Numbered from the stretch's first letter, positions 43,183 to 52,720 are shown. The stretch: 64,000 bases of DNA from Roseomonas elaeocarpi (GCF_042433915.1 NZ_JBHLUN010000012.1:124001-188000), one strand, 5' to 3'. Translations and numbers: made by a program. Notes: generated by a model not told the origin, from the letters alone.

Positions 43183-43207
43183 CGGGCCGGGACATCTTCC
43201 CGGCCCG
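43183..43207 (+). terminator. Intra-operon hairpin between aapJ and aapQ
   Basis: CGGGCCGGG pairs with CCCGGCCCG (9 bp, 7-nt loop), 12 bases past the aapJ stop, without a T-run. Such hairpins often end part of the transcripts or protect the upstream mRNA, raising the level of binding protein over permease. Confidence 0.55.
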
Positions 43208-43265
43208 CGCCACCCCTTTGCTGAAGACTTGCTGACAGCGCCTGAGAAGAACAGAGGCCCCGACG

Positions 43266-44468
43266 ATGTCGCAGAGCTCGACCGATCCGCGCTATCTCCG
43301 AGCCCCGCCCAAGCGGGCGATCCGCCTGAGCTGGCGCGACGAGCGCGTCCGCGCCGTGGTGTGGCAGGTGCTGATCGTGGCGCTGGTGGCCGCCATCATC
43401 TGGTGGCTGGTCGGCAACACGATGCACAACCTCGAGGTACGGCGCATCGCCACGGGCTTCGGCTTCCTCAACCGCGAGGCCGGGCTGCCGATCGGCGAGC
43501 ACCTGATCGACTACACCCCCACCAGCACCTATTTTCGGGCGCTGCTGATCGGCGTGCTGAACACGCTCAAGGTCGCGGTGGTGGGCGTGATCCTGGCCAC
43601 CGTCCTGGGCACGCTGGTGGGCATTGCCAGGCTGTCGCGCAACTGGCTGCTGGGCAAGATCGCGGCGATCTACGTCGAGGTGATCCGCGACATCCCGCTG
43701 CTGCTGCAGCTGCTGTTCTGGTACACCATCATGCAGGCGCTGCCGGCGCCGCGGCAGTCGCTCAACCCCGTCACCGGCGTTTTCCTCAGCAACCGCGGCC
43801 TGAAGCTGCCCTGGGTGCAGTGGCAGGACGCGCATACCTACGCCGTGCTGGCCTTTATCCTCGGCGCGCTGGGCCTCTGGGCCTTTGCCCGCAACGCCCG
43901 CGCGCGGCAGATGCAGGACGGGCAGCCGCGCCGCGTCTGGCCGGCGGCGATCGGCGCGCTGGTGGTGTTTCCGGTGGCCGTCTGGGCGGCGGCGGGCGCG
44001 CCCTGGCAGCCGGACCTGCCGGTGCTGCGGGGCTTCAACTTCGCCGGCGGCGCCTCGATCAGCCCGGAATACTTCACGCTGCTGCTGGGGCTGGTGCTCT
44101 ACACCGCGGCCTTCATCGCCGAGATCGTGCGGGCCGGCATCACCTCGGTGGCCGGCGGCCAGTGGGAAGCGGCCGAGGCGCTGGGCCTGAAGCGCTCCAC
44201 GGTGCTGCGCCGGATCATCCTGCCGCAGGCGCTGCGGGTGATCATCCCGCCGATGACCTCGCAGTACCTGAACCTGACCAAGAACTCCTCGCTCGCGGTG
44301 GCGATCGGCTACCAGGACATCGTCAGCATCTCGAACACCACGCTGAACCAGACCGGTCAGGCGATCGAGGGCATCGCCATCATCATGCTGGTGTACCTGT
44401 GCATCAGCCTGAGCATCAGCCTCTTCATGAACTGGTACAACACGCGCATCGCGCTGGTTGAGCGCTGA
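43266..44468 (+). CDS. aapQ: General amino-acid ABC transporter, permease Q
   Basis: This 400-residue inner-membrane permease of the His/Glu/Gln/Arg (HisMQ) group has about eight hydrophobic segments. The cytoplasmic EAA loop that contacts the ATPase reads GGQWEAAEALGLKRSTVLRR. The longer first half with an extra periplasmic loop is typical of AapQ/BztB compared with simple HisQ permeases. It pairs with AapM. aapM follows after 12 bp. Confidence 0.93.
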   Translation: MSQSSTDPRYLRAPPKRAIRLSWRDERVRAVVWQVLIVALVAAIIWWLVGNTMHNLEVRRIATGFGFLNREAGLPIGEHLIDYTPTSTYFRALLIGVLNTLKVAVVGVILATVLGTLVGIARLSRNWLLGKIAAIYVEVIRDIPLLLQLLFWYTIMQALPAPRQSLNPVTGVFLSNRGLKLPWVQWQDAHTYAVLAFILGALGLWAFARNARARQMQDGQPRRVWPAAIGALVVFPVAVWAAAGAPWQPDLPVLRGFNFAGGASISPEYFTLLLGLVLYTAAFIAEIVRAGITSVAGGQWEAAEALGLKRSTVLRRIILPQALRVIIPPMTSQYLNLTKNSSLAVAIGYQDIVSISNTTLNQTGQAIEGIAIIMLVYLCISLSISLFMNWYNTRIALVER

Positions 44469-44480
44469 GGAGCCCCGGGG

Positions 44481-45614
44481 ATGAGCGACATCACCCTCAA
44501 CACCGCGGCCGCCGCCTCGCCCGAGGCGGCGCCGCGCCAGCCCCCCGCCACCGTGGTGGGGCCCGTGGCCTGGGTGCGGGCCAACCTGTTCTCGGGCTGG
44601 ATCTCCACCGCCGTCACGCTGCTGCTGGCCTATCTCCTGATCCGCTGGGCCGTGGGCTTCGTGGACTGGGCCTTCATCAACGCGATCTGGTGGGTGCCCG
44701 ACAACCAGACCCAGGTGTGCCGCGACCTGCATGGCACCGGCGCCTGCTGGGCGGTGATCACCGAGAAGCACCGCTTCATCCTGTTCGCCACCTACCCCTA
44801 TGAGGAGCAGTGGCGCCCGGCCATCGTGTGCCTGCTGTTCATCGCGCTCTACGCCATCTCGGCCATGCGCCGCTTCTGGCGATGGGAGCTGGCGGTCATC
44901 TGGGTGGTGACGCTGGCGGTGATCGCGCTGCTGATGTGGGGCGGCGTCTTCGGGTTGAGCTACGTGTCGCAGGAGCGCTGGGGCGGGCTGCCGATCACGC
45001 TGATCCTGAGCACCTTCGGCATCGCGGTGGCCTTTCCGCTGGCGATCCTGGTGGCGCTGGGGCGACGCTCATCGATGCCCGCGATCCGGCTGCTGTGCAT
45101 CGTCTACGTCGAGCTGATCCGCGGCGTGCCGCTGATCTCGCTGCTGTTCATGGCCAGCGTGATGTTTCCGCTGTTCCTGCCCGAGGGCATGAACATCGAC
45201 AAGCTGCTGCGCGCGCAGATCGCCATCATCCTGTTCGCCGGCGCCTACCTGGCCGAGGTGGTGCGCGGCGGCCTCCAGGCGCTGAGCAAGGGCCAGTACG
45301 AGGCGGCCGACGCGCTGGGCCTGAGCTACTGGAAGAAGACCGGGCTGATCGTGCTGCCGCAGGCGCTGCGGCTGGTGATCCCGCCGCTGGTGAACACGTT
45401 CATCGGCTTCTTCAAGGACACCTCGCTGGTGCTGATCATCGGCATCTTCGACCTGCTGACGGCCGCCAAGACCTCGGTGATCGAGCCCGCCTGGCAGGGC
45501 TTCGGCGTCGAGGTCTACATCACCGTGGCCCTCGTCTACTTCCTGTTCTGCTTCGCCATGTCGCGCTACTCGCAGCGCCTCGAGGCCGAGCTCAACCGCC
45601 ATCGCCGGCGCTGA
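44481..45614 (+). CDS. aapM: General amino-acid ABC transporter, permease M
   Basis: This 377-residue second permease subunit has the EAA loop KGQYEAADALGLSYWKKTGL near residue 275 and ends with the usual conserved helices (NTFIGFFKDTSLVLIIGIFDLL). The N-terminal region has additional helices and a periplasmic loop with two Cys (QVCRDLHGTGACW), a feature often seen in AapM. It sits between aapQ and aapP in one operon. Confidence 0.93.
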   Translation: MSDITLNTAAAASPEAAPRQPPATVVGPVAWVRANLFSGWISTAVTLLLAYLLIRWAVGFVDWAFINAIWWVPDNQTQVCRDLHGTGACWAVITEKHRFILFATYPYEEQWRPAIVCLLFIALYAISAMRRFWRWELAVIWVVTLAVIALLMWGGVFGLSYVSQERWGGLPITLILSTFGIAVAFPLAILVALGRRSSMPAIRLLCIVYVELIRGVPLISLLFMASVMFPLFLPEGMNIDKLLRAQIAIILFAGAYLAEVVRGGLQALSKGQYEAADALGLSYWKKTGLIVLPQALRLVIPPLVNTFIGFFKDTSLVLIIGIFDLLTAAKTSVIEPAWQGFGVEVYITVALVYFLFCFAMSRYSQRLEAELNRHRRR

Positions 45615-45643
45615 CGCCGCAACCGTTCCGAAGGGATCACAGC

Positions 45644-46438
45644 ATGAGCGAAGCCCTCGCCCTCGAACCCCACGTCGCCTCCGCCGTGAAGGCCGGCGCG
45701 CCGCCGGCCATCCTGCTCGAGAACGTCAACAAGTGGTACGGCGCGATGCACGTGCTGCGCGACGTGAACCTGCAGGTCGCGACCGGCGAGCGCGTGGTGG
45801 TCTGCGGCCCCTCGGGTTCGGGCAAGTCTACCATGATCCGCTGCATCAACCGGCTGGAACAGCACCAGCAGGGCCGCATCGTGGTGGACGGGGTGGAGCT
45901 GACCGACGACGTCCGGGCGCTGGACACCATCCGGCGCGAGGTCGGCATGGTGTTCCAGAGCTTCAACCTGTTTCCACACCTCACCATCCTGCAGAACTGC
46001 ACCCTGGCGCCGATTTGGGTGCGCCGCACGCCCAAGGCCCAGGCCGAGGAAGAGGCGATGGAGTACCTGCGCCGGGTCAAGATCCCCGATCAGGCCAACA
46101 AGTACCCGGGCCAGCTGTCGGGCGGGCAGCAGCAGCGCGTGGCCATCGCCCGGGCGCTGTGCATGAAGCCCAAGATCATGCTGTTCGACGAGCCGACCTC
46201 GGCGCTCGATCCCGAGATGATCAAGGAGGTGCTCGACACCATGATCGGCCTGGCCGCCACCGGCATGACCATGATCTGCGTCACCCACGAGATGGGCTTC
46301 GCCCGCACCGTCGCCGACCGGGTGGTGTTCATGGACCGCGGCGAGGTGGTGGAGAGCGGCCCGCCGGAGGAGCTGTTCAACAACCCCCGCACCGATCGCC
46401 TGCGCGGCTTCCTGAGCCAGATCCTGCGCGGCCACTGA
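45644..46438 (+). CDS. aapP: General amino-acid ABC transporter, ATPase
   Basis: This 264-residue ATPase drives the Aap permease. The Walker A motif is GPSGSGKST, the signature is QLSGGQQQRVAIARAL, the Walker B is IMLFDEPTSALDPEM, and the switch histidine is in CVTHEMGF. The start ATG at 45644 gives a short Ala-rich lead before the domain (ILLENVNKWYG). A strong terminator 12 bp after the stop closes the operon. Confidence 0.95.
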   Translation: MSEALALEPHVASAVKAGAPPAILLENVNKWYGAMHVLRDVNLQVATGERVVVCGPSGSGKSTMIRCINRLEQHQQGRIVVDGVELTDDVRALDTIRREVGMVFQSFNLFPHLTILQNCTLAPIWVRRTPKAQAEEEAMEYLRRVKIPDQANKYPGQLSGGQQQRVAIARALCMKPKIMLFDEPTSALDPEMIKEVLDTMIGLAATGMTMICVTHEMGFARTVADRVVFMDRGEVVESGPPEELFNNPRTDRLRGFLSQILRGH

Positions 46439-46450
46439 GGGCGTCCCCCT

Positions 46451-46475
46451 CCCCGGCGCCCCACGGGCGCCGGGG
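46451..46475 (+). terminator. Terminator of the aap operon
   Basis: CCCCGGCGCCC pairs perfectly with GGGCGCCGGGG (11 bp, 3-nt loop), 12 bases after the aapP stop. The remaining gap to kup (46476-46701) is GC-rich and featureless. Confidence 0.7.
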
Positions 46476-46701
46476 GTGACGCGGGGCGGCGGGGAGGCCC
46501 GGCCGCGTGGCGCCGCCGCGGGCCAGAGCCCGGCCCCACCGGCCACCGGACGGCCAGCGGACGCCGCCGCGGCGGCGGTGACCGCCCCGCGCGGGCCACC
46601 GGAACCGGCGCCCCGCCCCGCCGGCGAGAGGGGGTGCGGCGGCTCGCCATCCCTTCATCGGGCCGTCCCTTGCATCCCCGTCGGGCGCGGGCGTATGCGT
46701 T

Positions 46702-48609
46702 ATGTTCAACGATCTTGCCCGGACCTTCGTGACATCCCACACGTCTCCCGGCGGTGCCCGCCCCCTGACCCTCGGTCTGCTGGTGGGCGTCCTCGGCGTC
46801 GTTTACGGCGATATCGGCACCAGCCCGCTCTACGCGCTGCGGGCCGCGCTGCTGCATTTTTCCTCCGACGGGCTGGAGCGGTGGGAGGTGCTGGGCGTCC
46901 TCAGCCTGATCGTGTGGTCGCTGATCCTGGTGGTCACGCTGAAATACGTGCTGATCGTGCTGCGCGCCGACAACCGTGGCGAGGGCGGCATCCTGGCGCT
47001 GATGGCGCTGGCCCAGCGCGCGGTGGTGAGCGAGCGGGCGCGCGGCATCGTTCTGCTGATCGGCATCGCCGGCGCCTGCCTGTTCTTCGGCGACGGCATC
47101 ATCACGCCGGCGATCTCGGTGCTCTCCGCGGTGGAAGGCCTCAAGGTCATCTCGCCCACCTTCGGCGAGTGGGTGATCCCGATCTCGCTGGTGGTGCTGG
47201 TGGCGCTGTTCCTGGTGCAGTACCGCGGCTCCCACGCCATGGGGCGGATCTTCGGCCCCGTGATGGTGATGTGGTTCGCCCTGCTGGGTCTGCTGGGCCT
47301 GGTCGAGATCGTGCGTGAGCCGGGCGTGCTGGCAGCGCTGTCGCCGCACCACGCCATCCGCTTCTGCATCACCTACCAGCTCGCGGCCTTCGTGGCGCTG
47401 GGCTCGGTGGTGCTGGCGGTGACGGGGGCGGAGGCGCTGTATGCCGATATGGGGCATTTCGGCTCCCGCCCGATCCGGCTGGCCTGGCTGTTCTTCGTGC
47501 TGCCCTCGCTGGTGCTGAACTACCTGGGCCAGGGCGCGCTGGTGCTGGGCGACCCGGCGGCGCTGGACAACCCCTTCTTCCTGCTGGCCCCGGAATGGCT
47601 GCGGCTGCCGATGGTGGTGCTGGCGACGCTGGCCACCATCATCGCCAGCCAGGCGATGATCTCGGGCGCCTTCTCGATCGCGCGGCAATGCGTGCAGCTG
47701 GGCCTCCTGCCGCGCCTGGTGGTGCGCCACACCAGCGAGACCGAGGAAGGGCAGATCTACGTGCCCCAGGTGAACTTCGCGCTGCTGAGCGGCGTGGTGG
47801 TCTTGGTGCTGACCTTCCGCAATTCCGACAGCCTGGCCGCCGCCTACGGCATCGCGGTGACGGGCACCTTCCTGGCCACCTCCTGCCTCGCGGGGCTGGT
47901 GTTCCACAAGCGCTTCGGCTGGTCCTGGCCGCTGGTGGTGGTGGTATTTCTGCCGCTCTTCCTGCTCGACCTCGCCTTCTTCCTGAGCAACGTGCTGAAG
48001 ATCCCCGATGGCGGCTGGGTGCCGCTGCTGCTGGGCGCGCTGCTCTACGGGCAGATGCTGACCTGGCGCCGTGGGCGGGAGCTGCTGTTCAGCCGCTTCC
48101 GGCAGGACAGCCTGCCGCTGAAATCCTTCTTGGCGCGGCTGCCGCAGTCGCGCACCATCCGGGTGCCCGGCGTCGCGGTGTTCATGACCGGGCAGGCGGA
48201 CTACGTGCCCAACGCGCTGCTGCACAACCTCAAGCACAACAAGGTCCTGCACGAGCGCATCATTTTCGTGACCGTGATCAACGAGGACGTGCCCACCGCG
48301 GCCGAGCGGGGTTCGGTGGAAACGCTGGCGCCGGGCATCCACCGGGTGATGCTGCGCTACGGCTTCCTGGAAAGCCCCAACGTGCCGCGCGACCTCGACG
48401 CGCTGCACGGCGACGACAACACCTTCGAGCCGATGCAGGCCTCCTACTTCCTCGGGCGCGAAACGCTGGTGCAGGCCACGGTGCCCAAGATGTCGATGTG
48501 GCAGCAGTGGCTCTTCACGGTGATGAGCCGCAACTCGCTGCCTGCCACGGAGTTCTTTCGGATTCCCAGCGACCGGGTGGTGGAACTGGGTGTAAGAATC
48601 GCGATCTGA
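46702..48609 (+). CDS. kup: Low-affinity potassium transporter Kup
   Basis: This 635-residue K+ uptake system of the KUP/HAK family has about twelve N-terminal membrane helices and a hydrophilic C-terminal domain. The family signature GVVYGDIGTSPLYAL is at the N-terminus. It is followed by the first helices with LKYVLIVLRADNRGEGG, FFGDGIITPAISVLSAVEG, and TGAEALYADMGHFG in helix 6. The C-terminal part ends in a beta-rich region. It is not linked to a regulator. A short unknown gene starts 16 bp downstream. Confidence 0.95.
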   Translation: MFNDLARTFVTSHTSPGGARPLTLGLLVGVLGVVYGDIGTSPLYALRAALLHFSSDGLERWEVLGVLSLIVWSLILVVTLKYVLIVLRADNRGEGGILALMALAQRAVVSERARGIVLLIGIAGACLFFGDGIITPAISVLSAVEGLKVISPTFGEWVIPISLVVLVALFLVQYRGSHAMGRIFGPVMVMWFALLGLLGLVEIVREPGVLAALSPHHAIRFCITYQLAAFVALGSVVLAVTGAEALYADMGHFGSRPIRLAWLFFVLPSLVLNYLGQGALVLGDPAALDNPFFLLAPEWLRLPMVVLATLATIIASQAMISGAFSIARQCVQLGLLPRLVVRHTSETEEGQIYVPQVNFALLSGVVVLVLTFRNSDSLAAAYGIAVTGTFLATSCLAGLVFHKRFGWSWPLVVVVFLPLFLLDLAFFLSNVLKIPDGGWVPLLLGALLYGQMLTWRRGRELLFSRFRQDSLPLKSFLARLPQSRTIRVPGVAVFMTGQADYVPNALLHNLKHNKVLHERIIFVTVINEDVPTAAERGSVETLAPGIHRVMLRYGFLESPNVPRDLDALHGDDNTFEPMQASYFLGRETLVQATVPKMSMWQQWLFTVMSRNSLPATEFFRIPSDRVVELGVRIAI

Positions 48610-48625
48610 GCGGAGGAGAAGCGGC

Positions 48626-48991
48626 GTGGCCCTGGTGATCCTGTCCCCGAGCGGTGGCCCGGGATTGCCGGAAGGAAGCCCGGAGCACCGCTACGAGATC
48701 AACCTGACCCTGGACGGCGGCGGGCTGCCCTCGGCCGAGGCCTGGCAGGCCGACCCGGCGCCCTGGCTGGCGCGGCGCATCTGGCCGGGCGACGGTTTGA
48801 GCGAGGGCGACGTGCAGTACGACCCCGACCTCGGCTGGACGCTGCGCTTCTTCCGGCAGCCGGGGGCTGCCGACGACGCGCCGCTGCACGCCATGATCCA
48901 GGGGCACCTGCGCCTGCGCCCGGGCGAGCACGTCACCATCGTGGAGCCCGACGGCCGCAGCAATTCCTGGCGGGTGGTCGGCGTCAGCTGA
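48626..48991 (+). CDS. Hypothetical 121-residue protein downstream of kup
   Basis: I do not recognise this protein. It is predicted soluble, acidic, with no signal or membrane segment. Alternating strands such as YEINLTLDGGGL, WTLRFFRQPG and EHVTIVEPDGRSNSWRVVGV suggest a small beta-rich fold. The GTG start (48626) has GGAGGAG a few bases upstream, and the gene begins only 16 bp after the kup stop. The two are probably co-transcribed, which could mean a role in potassium uptake, but this is only positional. Confidence 0.65.
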   Translation: MALVILSPSGGPGLPEGSPEHRYEINLTLDGGGLPSAEAWQADPAPWLARRIWPGDGLSEGDVQYDPDLGWTLRFFRQPGAADDAPLHAMIQGHLRLRPGEHVTIVEPDGRSNSWRVVGVS

Positions 48992-49231
48992 GTTCCGGGC
49001 GGGTCGCTGCCGGCCCCTCCCCGCCTGCTCGCCCCCGCTTGGCTGGCCCCGTCTGCCCGCACTGACTTGGCCGCGCTGACCTGCCCGTGTGCCCGCCCGG
49101 GTGACGGGCGATGGTCCCGGCGTGGCCCGGTTCGGCGCCCGCGCGCCAGCCTCCCCGCTGACACATGGCTCCGGCGGTGGGGTCGGCACGCAGCTTGCTG
49201 GACGGCGACGCTCAATGGAACGGAGGCCGTG

Positions 49232-50869
49232 ATGGTGCGGATCGGACGAGGCGGCACGCTGCGGCGGCGCGAGGCGGTGCTGGCGGGGGTGTCGCTGCTG
49301 GCGGGTGGGCTGGGCGCCTTGAAGCCGGCCGCGGCCCAGGGGAGCGGCGCGCCGGGGGATCAGGCACGGGAGATCTCGATCGGCGTCGCCTCGGCGGTGA
49401 CCTCGATCGACCCGCACTTCCACAACCTGTCCTCCAACTTCAACATCGACATCAACCTGTTCGACCGCCTCATCCACATGGACGAGCGGCAGCAACCGCA
49501 GCCGGGCCTCGCCACCGCCTGGAAGGCGCTCGACGACACGACCTGGGAGTTCACGCTGCGGCAGGGCGTGGTGTTCCACGACGGCAAGCCCTTCGGGGCG
49601 GAGGACGTGGCGGCCTCGATCCGGCGCGTGGCCTGGGTGCCCAACAGCCCCGGCTCCTTCCTGGTCTACACGCGTGCCATCACCGGGATCGAGGTGGTGG
49701 ACGACCACACCATCCGCTTCCGCACCGAAGGACCCACCCCGCTGCTGCCGGTGGATCTGAGCTCGGTCATGATCGTGCCCCGCGCGCTGGAACACGCGCC
49801 CACTGCGGACTTCAACAGCGGCGTGGCCGCCGTCGGCACCGGCCCCTACAGCTTCGTGGAATACGTGCCCAACAACCGCGTGACGCTGCGCCGCAACGAC
49901 CGCTACTGGGGTCCGAAGCCGGCCTGGGAAAAGGCCACGATCCGCATGATCCCGGTCAACGCCTCGCGCGTGGCGGCGCTGCTGGCGGGCGACGTGCAGG
50001 CGATCGACAGCGTGCCGCCGAGCGACGCGCCGCAGCTGCGCAAGAACGCGCAGCTGAGCGTGGTCAGCACGCGATCCAACGCGGTGCAGTTCCTCCACCT
50101 CGACAGCTTCCGGGCGCAGACGCCGGGCGTGACGGCGCGCGACGGCTCGCCCCTGCCGCGCAACCCCTTGCAGGACCTGCGGGTGCGCAAGGCGATCTCG
50201 CACGCGATCAACCGCGACGCGCTGGTGCGCAACATCATGGAGGGCGCGGCGGCGCCCGCGGGGCAGCTGCTGGCGGACGGCTTCTTCGGCGTCAGCCCGC
50301 GGCTGAAGCCCGACAGCTACGACCCGGCCATGGCGAAGAAGCTGCTGACGGAAGCCGGCTACGCCGACGGCTTCGCGATGACGCTGTATGCGCCCAACGA
50401 CCGCTACATCAACGGCGCCAAGGTGGCGCAGGCGGTGGGGCAGATGCTGGGCCGGGTGGGCATCGAGACCAAGGTCGAGACGCCGCCCTGGTCGGTGTTC
50501 ATCGCCCAGGCCAGCGCGCCGAACTACAACTACAGCGCCTTCCTGATCGGCAACAGCTCCACCACCGGCGAGGCATCCTTCCCGCTGCGCTCGCAGGTGG
50601 GAACGGTGGACTTCAAGACCGGCATGGGTTCCTCCAACCGGTCGCGCTATTCCAACCCGCAGGTGGACGCGGTGCTGGCGGAAGCGATGCGCACCGTGGA
50701 CGACGCAAAACGGTCGGCGCTGCTGCAGAAGACGGCCGAGATCGCGATGGCGGACCAGGCGGTGGTGCCGCTGCTCTACACCGACAATGTTTACGCCCTG
50801 CGCAAGGGCCTGCACTACGCGCCGCGCTCCGACGGCTACCTGGCGGCCGCCATGGTGCAGCCGCAGTGA
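49232..50869 (+). CDS. Peptide-type ABC transporter binding protein
   Basis: This 545-residue periplasmic solute-binding protein of family 5 (DppA/OppA type) has an N-terminus GRGGTLRRREAVLAGVSLLA that looks like a Tat or twin-Arg-bearing signal ending at AAAQ. The domain has TSIDPHFHNLSSNFNIDINL and the family motif VEYVPNNRVTLRRNDRYWG, with later LRVRKAISHAINRDAL. The start at 49232 has GGAGG just upstream. No permease or ATPase genes adjoin; the Opp-type transporter genes at 58.4-62.8 kb lack a binding protein, so the two may belong together. Confidence 0.9.
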   Translation: MVRIGRGGTLRRREAVLAGVSLLAGGLGALKPAAAQGSGAPGDQAREISIGVASAVTSIDPHFHNLSSNFNIDINLFDRLIHMDERQQPQPGLATAWKALDDTTWEFTLRQGVVFHDGKPFGAEDVAASIRRVAWVPNSPGSFLVYTRAITGIEVVDDHTIRFRTEGPTPLLPVDLSSVMIVPRALEHAPTADFNSGVAAVGTGPYSFVEYVPNNRVTLRRNDRYWGPKPAWEKATIRMIPVNASRVAALLAGDVQAIDSVPPSDAPQLRKNAQLSVVSTRSNAVQFLHLDSFRAQTPGVTARDGSPLPRNPLQDLRVRKAISHAINRDALVRNIMEGAAAPAGQLLADGFFGVSPRLKPDSYDPAMAKKLLTEAGYADGFAMTLYAPNDRYINGAKVAQAVGQMLGRVGIETKVETPPWSVFIAQASAPNYNYSAFLIGNSSTTGEASFPLRSQVGTVDFKTGMGSSNRSRYSNPQVDAVLAEAMRTVDDAKRSALLQKTAEIAMADQAVVPLLYTDNVYALRKGLHYAPRSDGYLAAAMVQPQ

Positions 50870-50904
50870 CGACGGGCGCGAATAGACCCGAGGGGGAGCC
50901 AGTC

Positions 50905-51882
50905 ATGGCTGATCTGCCGATCCACCTGTGCTGCGCCGACTACGCGCGGCTGATGCCGCTCGCGCGCGGGGAGGTCTCGGTGCCGGGCATCGACCTCACC
51001 CTGACGCTGGGGCGCGGCGGCTCCTGGCCGGACCGGGCGGAGATGCTGCGCCGGGCGCTGAACGACCCGGCGGTGGACGGGGGCGAGTCCTCGATGTGCC
51101 GCCACCTGATGCGGCTGGCCGCGGGCGACCGCAGCCACGTCGCACTGCCGGTCTTCCCATTGCGCGGCTTCACGGCGCGCGACCTTTACGTGCGTGCCGG
51201 CGGCGCGGTGCGGGTGCCGGCCGACCTCCAGGGGCGGCGGATCGGCATGTACGGCTGGGCCAACAGCGGCGCGGTCTGGTACCGGCACCTGCTGGAATAT
51301 TTCGGCGTTTCGGTCGAGGGAATTGAGTGGTGGATCGGCACGGTGGACGAGCCGCAGCCCGCCAGCGGCCCCGGCCCGCTGCCCGCCGGCGTGCAGGCCG
51401 TGGCCACGGGGCGGTCGTTGTCGGAGATGCTGATCGCGGGCGAGATCGACGCGCTGTTCTCCCCGCCGCGCCCCCTCGCCTACCACCGGGAAAACGGGCC
51501 GATCGTGCGGCTGACGCCCGACTTCCCCGAGGTGGAGAGCGAATACTTCCGCCGCACCGCGATGTTCCCCGTGCAGCACCTCGTGCTGGTGCGCCGCGCG
51601 GTGTGGGAAAGCAACCGCTGGATCGCCGGGGCGCTGACGGAAGGCTTCAGCCGCTGCAACGACGCCTTCACCGCCGCCCAGCGCAACTTCCCCTACGCCA
51701 CGCCCTGGCTGGAGGATGAGCTGGAGCGTACCGAGGCGCTGCTGGGCGAGGACTTCCACCCCTACGGCTTCGAGCGGAACCGGGAACAGGTGCGGGTCTT
51801 CGCCGACCAGGCCTACCGTTCCGGCATCGTGGGCCGGATGGTCGAGCCGGAAGAGTTCTTCCGGGAATACCTGGAGAGCTGA
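50905..51882 (+). CDS. 4,5-dihydroxyphthalate decarboxylase-like protein
   Basis: This 325-residue protein is related to dihydroxyphthalate decarboxylase and to signal-less periplasmic-binding-protein folds. It starts ADLPIHLCCADYARLMPLAR. Conserved blocks are DGGESSMCRHLMRLAAGD, ARDLYVRAGG, RIGMYGWANSGAVWYRHLL and an acidic C-terminus. It has no signal peptide, so it is predicted cytoplasmic. The ligand or reaction is uncertain. It lies between the peptide-type binding protein and an SDR in one likely operon, suggesting a catabolic pathway for an imported compound. Confidence 0.75.
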   Translation: MADLPIHLCCADYARLMPLARGEVSVPGIDLTLTLGRGGSWPDRAEMLRRALNDPAVDGGESSMCRHLMRLAAGDRSHVALPVFPLRGFTARDLYVRAGGAVRVPADLQGRRIGMYGWANSGAVWYRHLLEYFGVSVEGIEWWIGTVDEPQPASGPGPLPAGVQAVATGRSLSEMLIAGEIDALFSPPRPLAYHRENGPIVRLTPDFPEVESEYFRRTAMFPVQHLVLVRRAVWESNRWIAGALTEGFSRCNDAFTAAQRNFPYATPWLEDELERTEALLGEDFHPYGFERNREQVRVFADQAYRSGIVGRMVEPEEFFREYLES

Positions 51883-51943
51883 GGCGGAGGGGGCGGCGGG
51901 CAGCGCGCCCGCCGTCGCGGCAGGGGATCAGGGGAGACGCAGG

Positions 51944-52720
51944 ATGGAACTGGGATTGCGGGGAAAGCGGGCGCTGGTGACCGGCGGCACGCGGGGGATC
52001 GGCCGGGCCATCGGCACCGCGCTGCTGCGCGAGGGCGCGGCGCTGGCGGTCTGCGGCCGCTCGGCCGAGGGGCTGCGCGACGCCGAGGCGGCGCTGCGGA
52101 CGGCATCGGACGGGGCGCAGGTCTTCGGCACGGTGGCCGACGTCGCGGTGCCCGAGGATGCCGCGCGCTTCGTGGCGGAGGCCGCATCGGCGCTGGGCGG
52201 GGTGGACCTCGTGGTGTGCAACGTCGGCGGCACCGCCGGCGGCTGGTTCGAGGAAGCGGGCGCCGAGGACTGGACCAGGACCTTCGGGCTGAACCTGTTC
52301 CACAGCGTCAACACCATCCGTGCCGCGGTGCCGGAGATGCGGCGGCAGGGCGGCGGCTCGGTGGTGCTGATCTCCTCGATCTCCGGCTGGAAGCCCGGCA
52401 GCAAGGCGCAGTACGCCACCGCCAAGGCGGCGGAGATCCAGCTCGCCGCCTCGCTGGCACCCGAGCTCGCGCGCGACAACATCCGCGTCAACACCGTCAG
52501 CCCCGGCTCGATCATGTTCGAGGGCGGCGGCTGGGCGCGGCGCATGCAGGCGGAGCCGGAGCGCATGACGGCCTTCCTGCGCGACGAGTTCCCCGCCGGC
52601 CGCATGGGCACGGTGGAGGAGATCGCGGACGTGGTGTGCTTCGTGTTGTCGGAGCGGGCCCGCTGGATCAACGGCGCGCATATCCCGGTGGACGGGGCGC
52701 AGGGCCGGCCGGGGCTGTAG
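51944..52720 (+). CDS. SDR family oxidoreductase
   Basis: This 258-residue classical short-chain dehydrogenase has the cofactor motif ALVTGGTRGIGRAIG (residues about 9-23), CNVGG in place of the usual NNAG, and the catalytic Ser in LISSISGW. Tyr and Lys are in YATAKAAE, and the C-terminal NGAHIPVDGAQGR is present. It acts on an unidentified alcohol or carbonyl with NAD(P)H. It is the last gene of the group starting at 49232. Confidence 0.88.
   Translation: MELGLRGKRALVTGGTRGIGRAIGTALLREGAALAVCGRSAEGLRDAEAALRTASDGAQVFGTVADVAVPEDAARFVAEAASALGGVDLVVCNVGGTAGGWFEEAGAEDWTRTFGLNLFHSVNTIRAAVPEMRRQGGGSVVLISSISGWKPGSKAQYATAKAAEIQLAASLAPELARDNIRVNTVSPGSIMFEGGGWARRMQAEPERMTAFLRDEFPAGRMGTVEEIADVVCFVLSERARWINGAHIPVDGAQGRPGL

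Noticed and set aside
46090..48408. 772-codon minus-strand frame opposite aapP and kup
   Set aside because: Antisense shadow of certain genes, with composition typical of complementary-strand frames.
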